Origin: Tuctoria greenei
Taxonomy: Eukaryota > Streptophyta > Magnoliopsida > Poales > Poaceae
DNA length: 64,000 nucleotides
Assembly (NCBI GenBank): GCA_036927565.1
Contig: JAYESD010000006.1
Span: forward strand, 100,475,353 to 100,539,352
Reading direction: 5' to 3'
Both the position numbers and the translations under genes were made by a program. This document shows, one piece after another, positions 56,183 through 64,000 of the stretch. Every line of letters starts with the position of its first letter. Position 1 is the stretch's first letter. The notes beneath the pieces were generated by a model that was not told where the DNA came from, made no database searches, and saw nothing but the letters and a program-made list of their open reading frames with translations.

Positions 56183-58309
56183 TCAATTTTTAACTTTAGG
56201 CACCCAAGCCAACTTAGGTCCTTGTATGTGTGATACAAGTGTCTTTGGGACCCAAAGTTGCTTGGGGAGCTTCCCCTTCATGCCCTTTATGTCCTTGCCA
56301 ATGAACCTAGCCTTCACCTTGCCATCTACTTTACTCAAGAGATAAGAACGATCATTGAAAGTAGATTTGTAATTAATGGGCAACTTGGGAGAGGGTCGGT
56401 TAGGAAGAGGACACTCCCTTGTGTGGTGGCCGGTGACCTCACAATGTTGGCAATAAGAACCAACTTCCTTGATGAAACTTGTTCTAAGCTCCGGTGAGGG
56501 CACCTTTCCTTTGTTAGGCATCAGGAAGGATCCAAGTCCTCTCTTGTTGAAGGCCTTTGCTTGTTGGAAGAGTATTTCCTTGTGTTTGACTTCCCCTTTT
56601 GAAAGTCTAGCCACACTAGTGCAGAGACTCTCAATTTCTTCCAACAACTCCTTCTCCCTAGCGTTTGCTTTCAAAGACAAAGACTTGTTCAAGGCATTAG
56701 TGACATGAGAAGTAATGGATATCCTATAATTAAGAGTTTGCTTCTTTATATTTTTCAACTCTTGATCAAGCACGTCATGAGCAAGGTTAAGTGTTTGATG
56801 TTCTTGTACTAACTTGCTGTGCTCTTCCAAGATTGTTTGGTGTGCTAAGTTAAGCTCATGATTATCTAACTTGATTTTAGCCTTTTCTTCCTCAATTTGC
56901 TTGACATGAGATTTGAGTGTGTCATGCTCTTTTAGTAAGCTTTCATACTTGTCAAGCAAATCGAGGTTAGCACTCTCAAGTCTAGCACGAGTTTCTTCAA
57001 GAGCTTTAACCTTACTCTTTTCCCTCTTAATGATAGCATGATATTCATTTATCAAGGAAGTTAAATCATCGGGGGAAAGCTCATCATCACTAGAGTCGTC
57101 ACATACCTTGGTGTTACCTTTTGCCATGAGGCACATGGGCGGTGGATGAAGAGGTGAGTCATCATTGTTGGCAATGGCGAGGCCGGCCAAGCTTTCTTCT
57201 TCCGCTTCACTCTCTTCATCACTTGTTTCTTCGTCAGTGACCCATTCATTTGCCTCACACATGAACACCTTTTGTGGGCCATTTCTCTTCTTTGGGAAGA
57301 GTCTTGCCTTCTTGCCCTTGTCATGTTTCCTCTTCCCAAAGGATCTTGGTTTGGGTTTGGCCTCTTCTTCATCATCTTCACTTTCATCAAGCTTGCGATG
57401 CTTGCTCTTGTGGTTCTCTCTTATTTTGTCCGGTTTTGGACAATCATAGGAGATGTGGCCTTGATCACTACAATTGTAGCAAGTCTTGTGATCATCTCTC
57501 CTTGGTAGAAACGCTTTCTTCTTGGGATCAAAGGTGTATCCCTTCTTGGTAATCTTGGATTTCAAGCGTGAGAACTTCCTCATCGTCAATGCAAGCTCAT
57601 CATATTCATCTTCACTTGATGCTTGCTCTTCTTCACTTGAGCTAGGCTCAACCACCTTCTTCTTCTTAAGGCTTGTTTTCTTGGTGGAGGCCTTTAGAGC
57701 AATTGTTTTTGGAGATGATTGCTCCATCATCCCAAGCACACTCATCTCATGAGCGTGAATTTCTCCAATGAGCTCCGAAACTTCAATGTGGTCAAGAGAC
57801 TCTTTTTGGAGCATGGAGTTGATGATGTTGTACTTTGGCTTGGGAAGGAGCATGAGGATCTTGCGGTTGATGAGTCCCTTGCCAAGAGAAGCAATGTCAA
57901 GAGCATTAATTTCTTCAATAAGAACGTTTAAGCGAGAAAACATTTCATTGACATTTTCATGAGGTAACATTTTGAACTCATCATATTTGGCTTTAAGCAT
58001 ATGATATTTTAGTTCTTTGACACGAGAAGAGCTCTCATGAATTTCTATCAAGCAAGCCCAAATTTCACAAGCTTTCTCTTTGCTAGCAATCCTAGCAAAC
58101 ACATCTTGACTAATGCATTCATAAATAGCATTCCTGGTTTTAACATCCCACTTAATTTGATCACCCACATAATTGTGTTCTCCAAACCCCGCGTGGGTCG
58201 CTTCCCATACTTCGGGAGCAATGGCCTCTAGATAAGCATGCATGCGTGCTTTCCAATAGGCAAAGTTCTTGCCCTCGAAGATAGGAACCGAACCCCCAAC
58301 CTTGGCCAT
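56183..58309 (-). CDS. gag: Gag of element F, intact
   Basis: 708 codons from ATG 58309 (MAKVGGSVPIFEGKNFAYWK), 46 bases past the primer site. N-terminal Copia gag domain (YWKARMHAYLEA, KAKYDEFKMLPHE, ~10-200), a Lys/Ser/Glu-rich acidic part, zinc knuckle CYNCSDQGHISYDCP (~280), a long coiled coil (~440-560) and a second zinc knuckle CQHCEVTGHHTRECP (~640). Two knuckles and great length are usual for Sirevirus gag. It forms the particle and packages RNA; coiled coils in Sirevirus gag are known to bind dynein light chain, which was not checked here. The only intact gag in the Sirevirus copies of this window. Confidence 0.92.
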   Translation of the reverse strand: MAKVGGSVPIFEGKNFAYWKARMHAYLEAIAPEVWEATHAGFGEHNYVGDQIKWDVKTRNAIYECISQDVFARIASKEKACEIWACLIEIHESSSRVKELKYHMLKAKYDEFKMLPHENVNEMFSRLNVLIEEINALDIASLGKGLINRKILMLLPKPKYNIINSMLQKESLDHIEVSELIGEIHAHEMSVLGMMEQSSPKTIALKASTKKTSLKKKKVVEPSSSEEEQASSEDEYDELALTMRKFSRLKSKITKKGYTFDPKKKAFLPRRDDHKTCYNCSDQGHISYDCPKPDKIRENHKSKHRKLDESEDDEEEAKPKPRSFGKRKHDKGKKARLFPKKRNGPQKVFMCEANEWVTDEETSDEESEAEEESLAGLAIANNDDSPLHPPPMCLMAKGNTKVCDDSSDDELSPDDLTSLINEYHAIIKREKSKVKALEETRARLESANLDLLDKYESLLKEHDTLKSHVKQIEEEKAKIKLDNHELNLAHQTILEEHSKLVQEHQTLNLAHDVLDQELKNIKKQTLNYRISITSHVTNALNKSLSLKANAREKELLEEIESLCTSVARLSKGEVKHKEILFQQAKAFNKRGLGSFLMPNKGKVPSPELRTSFIKEVGSYCQHCEVTGHHTRECPLPNRPSPKLPINYKSTFNDRSYLLSKVDGKVKARFIGKDIKGMKGKLPKQLWVPKTLVSHIQGPKLAWVPKVKN

Positions 58310-58355
58310 TTTAGCTCTCTAGCAGTGAAGCTAGAATGATCCTATGAGCAACCTT

Positions 58356-58367
58356 GCTCTGATACCA
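58356..58367 (-). other. Primer binding site of element F
   Basis: TGGTATCAGAGC on the minus strand, two bases from the LTR end: initiator tRNA-Met. Confidence 0.94.
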
Positions 58368-58369
58368 AT

Positions 58370-59777
58370 TGTAAGGATCGAATGCCCAAGAGGGGGGGTG
58401 AATTGGGATTCTTTTAAAAAATCTAAACAATAAAACTTAATTCCTAAAAGCCCAATTCCCTACACAAACTATTTATGCATTGAAGTAAATAGCAACATCG
58501 TGGAATATAAAATGCATAAATGTAGGGGAGAGGAAGAGGATGCAAACTCCCGAGGAGACACGAGGATTTATCCCGTGGTTCGGCAAGATCGTCAAGATCT
58601 TCCTACATCCACGTTGTGGCACCCACCAAAGGGTTTAGCCACACCCAAGTCACCGAGACGAGGGATCTCCACTATTCTTCTCCGTTTGCCAACCTTGGCA
58701 AGGTGGAGCTCAAGCCTTGTACAACTTCGACCCTCTGGGCTTCCACAAACGCCTTGGCAAGCTCCGGAAGTCTTCTCACAGTTACAAACACCAAGGGGCA
58801 CTCCCTTGAGGCTCTCACTATCCTAGAGATTCCACTCACCCAGAATGGAGGCACACAAGCTCTCACTCTAGCTAGTTCTAGCCTATCTCTTGGTGAGTAT
58901 GTGGTCGAAATGATGTAGAAGTGATGGCTCTTGGTCTTGAACGCTTGTGGATGTGTTGAGAATGTTTTCTGATCAAGACATGTCGAAATGACCGGTTTAG
59001 GGGGTATTTAAAGCCAGCCTCCAAGAAATAGCCGTTGGAAAAGTAGGCTGACAGAACTTTTCTGCGAACATCGGATGATTCGATGTCTCCCCTTTAGTTA
59101 TCATCGATCAAGTTTACTTTAGCTGACGTCATTGTGTCAGATATGACCGTTGTTAGACCGATGTTGCACTTGTCTTCTCATCGGATGATCCAGTGGCTCT
59201 TCCTCCAGAATTGACTCAAACTTGATGCTTACTGGAGTGATTGACCGATGTGTGTATTTCTGTACATCGGATGATCCGGTGCTACACTTGGTCCAAGGAT
59301 ATTGCAAACTGTACTGATGGACCGATGTAGTTGAGCCCTTAACATCGGATGATCCGGTGAGTGCTTTGTTCTGAGGTCTTCTTCTTCTGCTGAACCAACT
59401 CGACCAATGTGTTGTTCTCAGAAATCATCGGTTGATCCGATGAGTTGATTTTGTTTGCTTTGAGTTATTTCTAACTGATTCTTTTGTGTCTTGCTCGATT
59501 GACCTCTTAGACTTTTGTTGTAAATGTACTTCTGATGGTTGTCAAGCATTAAGTGTTATCAATTGTGGTTGAATGACTTTGGCATAAGAGCTTTCACTTC
59601 TTGTCTTCATATCATTGATTTGATCTCATAAAGTGATTGTATATGGGTCTCCAATGACATATAGATTTCATTTGATCGAGTGATTATGGGGACCTTGCAT
59701 TCACAAATTCATTAGTAAAATCCAATGGTTGTCATTAATCACCAAAACTGTACCTCATGGGGGCCTAGATGCTTTCA
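58370..59777 (-). repeat. 5' LTR of element F (1408 bp)
   Basis: TGTAAGGATCG to GATGCTTTCA on the plus strand, colinear with the 3' LTR except for small indels (G run at the start, CTT repeat near 59385). TATA-like box 59005-59012 (minus). Carries the same five palindromes. Confidence 0.95.
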
Positions 59778-59782
59778 CCGAG
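59778..59782. repeat. Target-site duplication CCGAG, right of element F
   Basis: Partner of 47577-47581 with one mismatch. Confidence 0.85.
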
Positions 59783-62052
59783 AAGTTTTGGGCTGAAGCA
59801 ATCAACACGGCATGCCATGCCGCAAATCGGGTCTATCTACATCGACTACTTCAAAAGACTCCGTACGAACTTCTCATTGGGAGAAAGCCCAACATCTCCT
59901 ATTCTGAGTCTTTGGGTGCAAGTGCTACATCTACAGCAAGAAAAAGGCTCGGTAAGTTCGAAAGAAGATGTGATGTTGGTATCTTTCTTGGTTATGCATC
60001 AAACTCAAAAGTATATCGAGTATTCAACCAAACCTCCGGTTTAGTTGAGGAAAGTTGTGATGTTGAAATTGATGAAACTAATGGCTCCCAAGAGGAGAGT
60101 TTTGGTCATGATGAAATTGATGATTAGCCTCTACGAGAAGCTATGAAGAACATGACCATTGGAGACATCAAGCCTAAAGTTGAGGAGAGCCATGATCAAG
60201 GGGGAGCTTCAAGTTCCAACATCAACACATCTATGGCACCTCAAGTTGATGAAGAAGAAAAGGATGATCCATTGCCGACACAAGATTCACAAGCCACACA
60301 ACATCAAGAAGAAGAACAAGTCCATGATCAAGTCCAACCACAAGAAGAGCAACACGCATCACCACCGCCAAGTGCTTCACAACCACTTATGAGGCATGGA
60401 TGCATCTCCAAGGCGCATCCGATTGATCAAATTATCGGAAGTCCATCAAGGAGAGTAAGTACACGTTCTCTCCATTTCGCTACGTTTTGTGAGCACTACT
60501 CGTTTGTTTCATGCATAGAACCCACTCACATTGAGGAAGCACTCCAAGATCCAAATTGGGTAATGGCCATGCAAGAAGAACTCAACAACTTCATCCGCAA
60601 TGAAGTTTGGGTGTTGGAGGAGCGACCCAAGGACAAGAACGTCATCGGGACAAAGTGGGTGTACCGCAACAAACAAGACGAGAACGGTGTTGTGATCCGC
60701 AACAAGGCAAGACTTGTGGCCAAGGGTTTCTCGCAAGTTGAAGGATTAGACTTTGGAGAAACATTTGCTCCGGTCGCTCGACTAGAAGCCATCCGTATAC
60801 TTCTTGCCTTTGCATCACATCATAATATAAAGCTTTATCAAATGGATGTGAAAAGTGCCTTTCTTAATGGTTATATTAACGAGCTTGTCTATGTTGAACA
60901 ACCTCCCGGGTTCGAAGATCCGAGGAATCCTAATCATGTGTATAGGTTATACAAGGCGCTCTACGGGCTCAAGCAAGCGCCTAGAGCGTGGTATGAACGA
61001 CTACGGGATTTCTTGATCATGCAAGGATTCAAGATCGGGAGGGTGGACACTACACTCGTCACCAAATACATCGATGGAGAACTATTTGTTTGTCAAATTT
61101 ATGTCGATGATATTATTTTTGGTTCAACTAACGAACCTCTTAGCCATGAGTTTGGCAAAATGATGTCTAGGGAATTCAAGATGTCGATGATTGGAGAGCT
61201 CAACTTCTTCCTTGGATTTCAAATCAAGCAACTTCGAGAGGGGACCTTCATCTATCAAGAAAAATATACCAATGACCTCTTAAAGAAATTTGAGATGGGA
61301 GACTGTAGCTCAAGAAGTACTCCAATGGCAACAAATTGTCATCTAGACGCGGATAAGGACGGTAAACCTGTTGACCAATCTAATTACTGTTCCATGATTG
61401 GTTCATTGTTTTATATTACCGCATCTAGGCCCAATATCATGTTTAGTGTATGGTTGTGTGCTCGATTTCAAGCGGCACCTAAAGAATCGCATCGTAAGGC
61501 GGTCTTTAGGATACTTCGATATCTCAAGCATACCCCTAGTGTAGGCCTGTGGTACCCCAAAGGTGCTAAATTCCATCTCTTGGGTTACACGGATTCGGGC
61601 TTTGCCGGATGCTGTGTGGATCGCAAGAGTACCTCCGGAGGGTGCCACTTGCTTGGGCGTTCCCTAGTATCTTGGTCTAGCAAGAAGCAAAACTTCGTTG
61701 CTTTGTCCACTATGGAAGCGGAATTTATAGCGGCCGGTGCATGTTGTGCCCAAATCTTTTATATGAAGCAAACCCTTTTGGACTTTGGTGTTAAACTTGG
61801 TGTGTTCCTCTCCTTTGTGACAATGAAAGTGCAGTTAAGATTGCTAAAAACCCCATTCAACACTCCCGCACTAAGCACATTGATATTCGCCATCATTTCT
61901 TGCAAGACCATGAAGCTAAGGGAGACATCTCCTTGCGAGGTGTTAGGTCCGAAGAACAATTGGCGGATATCTTCACTAAACCACTTGATGAGAAAACCTT
62001 TTCTAGACTAAGGAGTGAATTAAATGTGCTAGATGCATCAAACGTCATGTAA
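59783..62052 (+). pseudogene. Integrase end, RT and RNase H of element G, broken
   Basis: Resumes integrase (KFWAEAINTACHAANRVYLH). A short out-of-frame stretch near 59904-59945 lies between two compensating indels compared with F. TAG at 60125-60127 (GAG in F). From 60143 a 622-codon frame: linker, RT with GTKWVYRNKQDENGVV, QMDVKSAFLNGYINE and IYVDDIIFGSTN (YVDD intact), RNase H with YTDSGFAGCCVDRKSTSGG. A one-base deletion near 61801 shifts the last ~80 codons; the proper end is TAA 62050-62052. Confidence 0.87.
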
Positions 62053-63357
62053 GTTGCCATGGTCATGTAAGAATGCATCACATATATGTCTTTTCTAACT
62101 TTCAAAGGATAGGGGCGAGCAAGGATTAGCTTGGGATGGAGGTTCTTTTGGGTTTCCCAAGTATTGGAGAGTGGATCTCCCTGAAGAAGCCTTTGAAAGG
62201 TTCAAATTTGGCAAGATAGCTTTAATTTATGTCTTGCATGATGCCTGCCATATAGACTTGCACTCACGTTTAATTTCCCGCATTAAAAATTGTTTGGCAT
62301 TGCATACGGTAGATTGTCACAAAGGGGAACCCACTTCATGAGAAAGAGACTTGTTTGAAATGCAATATCTCAACTCATATGATGTGGAAAGAACAAAGTG
62401 TTAGGTGCGTTAATGCCTAAAGGAACATGCTTTAAAGAGATAGAAGTCTTCATACTCTAGCTCACAAAGCATGGGCCTTACATTTTATTTGGATTTCTTC
62501 CTTAATTTCTCCGGTGCTCTATTTGATTTAGGGCTTAGCCAAGTTATTGGCAACTAGTCTTTTGAGGGGTTAGGGGTTGCCCAAAAAGTCCTAAGATATG
62601 TGTTTCTCCTTGTTTGTTTGTTTGAGTCAAAGGACATATATGGGATGTTGTTGATCTTTTGTGGTCATCGGATTATACGATGCTTAGGGCAGAAGCATCA
62701 TCGGATCAGTTTGTGCTTATGTGCAAGGGTCAGCTCAGTCAAAAAGTCAAATCAGCCGATGAGTTCAGTCTGAGAAACATCGGAGCATCCGATGTTCACA
62801 TTTTTGGAGTTGTGCCAAATTCAACCGATGATAATCCTTTCCACGTCGGATCATCCGATGCCGAAGGTGCCTTTGGAATACCCTTACTGTACCACTCGAC
62901 CGATGCACCTCTCATCTGACGTTGAATCATTCGATGTTAAAATTTGAGCTAGGGTTTGGGCCCCACCTATTTAGCGCGCCCCTTTGTCTCCTCTCGCTTT
63001 TTCCTTTCTCTCTCCCCGACGCCGCTCCGTTCCCTGCTCTCCGCTGTCACCGCTCCTTGCCTTCACCCTGCCGCCGCCCTCCGACCGCCGCCGCCCTCTA
63101 GCCGCTGCTACCCTGCGCTGCAAGCGCTGCCACCCGCCCTTCACTGCCACCGCCCTTCACCGTTGTTGCACCACCACCGCCGCCCTAAGCGCCGCCGCCG
63201 CCCTGCGCCACCACTCATTGCCCGCCACTCCACACGCCCAGCCGCAACATTCCTCTTTGCCGCTAGGGTTCGCCCGGCCGTGTCGTTCTCTGTGTCGCCA
63301 TCTCGTGCGCCTGGCATCGTTTGTCCCGCGATCTCATCTTCGTCATCGTCACTCGAG
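62053..63357 (+). other. Spacer between pol and the envelope-like gene of G
   Basis: About 1.3 kb, colinear with the F spacer. The first half (62060-62640) is conserved with F without being open in any frame. LTR-type palindromes sit at 62666-62682, 62700, 62778-62794, 62844-62860 and ~62924. Directly before the ATG there is a Pro/Ser/Arg-coding GC-rich tract (62956-63357), open in frame with the gene but low in complexity; I take it as leader. Confidence 0.68.
62666..62940. repeat. LTR-type palindromes upstream of the G envelope-like gene
   Basis: CATCGGATTATACGATG (62666), CATCGGAGCATCCGATG (62778), CGTCGGATCATCCGATG (62844) and half-sites near 62700 and 62924, 65-80 bases apart, as in the LTR of the same element. 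Confidence 0.78.
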
Positions 63358-64000
63358 ATGGGTCATGACAAGAAAGGAAAAGGAAAGGCTATTAAGGAGC
63401 CGGCGGCTAAGAAGCAGAACCTGTCGAAAGAGGAGAAGAAAGCTCTGATGGCCGCTCACGCCACTGAGGAGCGAGAGCGTGGCCGAGGAGGATTGCTGAG
63501 GATCCGTTAGGCCCGACAGAGGCAGCCACAGGTGCCTGAGGAGCCAGAGGAGGCAGAGGAGCCTGAGGTGCCGCTTGTTCGCCAGCGCTCAGTCAGGACC
63601 CGTGGAGGTCATCCAGCTGCAGCCCCGAGACAGAGACCTTCTACAGCTGAGCTTCGGGAGGATAGGGCGGCCTAGAGAGCCGTCTATGAAATGGACACCA
63701 ATGTCCGGGTTGGTCAGGTTGTCCGCCTGACTAACTACAGGAAGTTGAAGGCAAAGCAGTCCAGGAAGCTTAGATGGAGTATTCTGCTTGAGGAGTGGTT
63801 CCCGCAGCCCAGAGAGCCACTTGTGGACAGCCGCTTCTGGACCCTAACACAGGCGTCCTTGTATGAGACTTACAGACGTCAGGGCCATAAGCTTTTCCAG
63901 CATAACATTCTTGACTGGGATCAGCTCGCACTTGCAGTCGGGACTGAGATTCGCCCCTACTTTGAGAGGTACAAAGGGCTAGTGGAGCTGATGTCTTACC
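63358..64000 (+). pseudogene. Envelope-like gene of element G (5' part, two stops)
   Basis: From ATG 63358 (MGHDKKGKGKAIKEPAAKKQ) to the window edge, with TAG at 63508-63510 and TAG at 63672-63674. It matches the F gene: KKALMAAHATEERERGRGG, a stretch on YEMDTNVRVG, DSRFWTLTQASLYETYR and YFERYKGLVELMSY. The function of this family is unknown; the basic N-terminus is the most conserved part. Confidence 0.78.

Larger units (their letters stand above)
47582..59777 (-). mobile_element. Element F: complete Ty1/Copia Sirevirus
   Basis: 12,196 bp with LTRs of 1405 and 1408 bp, perfect tRNA-Met primer site, gag, pol, spacer, envelope-like gene and repeated polypurine tracts. It belongs to the family of element G, into which it inserted head to head. 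The LTRs differ at roughly 35 positions by eye. Gag is intact; pol has one stop and two frameshifts; the envelope-like gene has four stops. Confidence 0.96.
59783..64000 (+). mobile_element. Element G, 3' part, running off the window
   Basis: Integrase C-terminal half, RT, RNase H, spacer and the first third of the envelope-like gene. The 3' LTR lies right of the window. Confidence 0.92.

Overview
The window looks like intergenic plant DNA, most likely from a grass. It is made almost entirely of LTR retrotransposons nested inside one another. No ordinary host gene, rRNA, tRNA gene or CRISPR array could be supported. The assignment rests on Tat-lineage Ty3/Gypsy elements carrying an antisense gene of the 'putative gypsy type transposon' family, Sirevirus-type Ty1/Copia elements with an envelope-like third gene, and a Gypsy family with 4-5 kb LTRs.

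Layout by layer. The oldest layer is E, a decayed Sirevirus on the minus strand, seen at 30777-37010 and 42047-42937. Three insertions sit in it. C is a Ty3/Gypsy element (minus) with a 4.2 kb LTR, at 9679-14086 and 26650-30771, inserted beside or in the E LTR. D is a solo LTR (plus) of the same long-LTR family, 37011-42046, inside the E integrase with target duplication CAAGC. G is a Sirevirus (plus), 42938-47581 and 59778-64000, inside the E gag. A third layer sits in these: A (Tat Gypsy, minus, 1-9673, left end outside the window) in the C reverse transcriptase; B (Tat Gypsy, minus, 14087-26644, complete, duplication TAATG) in the C LTR; and F (Sirevirus, minus, 47582-59777, complete) in the G integrase. 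C, E and G run off the window.

How the parts work together. The Tat elements carry gag, protease, reverse transcriptase, RNase H, a second (archaeal-type) RNase H and integrase on one strand. On the other strand, between pol and the 3' LTR, they carry a separate intron-containing gene. The Sireviruses carry gag with zinc knuckles, protease-integrase-RT-RNase H, and an envelope-like gene behind a 0.9-1.4 kb spacer. Nearly every reading frame is broken; the best preserved is the 1167-codon pol frame of A. LTR pairs of B and F differ by a few percent by eye, so these insertions are young compared with E.

Most interesting signals: family-specific palindromes of the Sirevirus U3 promoter recur, at loosely similar 70-110 bp spacing, in the spacer just upstream of the envelope-like gene in all three Sireviruses; a short envelope-like reading frame sits directly behind such palindromes in the E LTR; the antisense Tat gene has a clean GT-AG intron; and the two Tat copies share an in-frame TAG between protease and reverse transcriptase.
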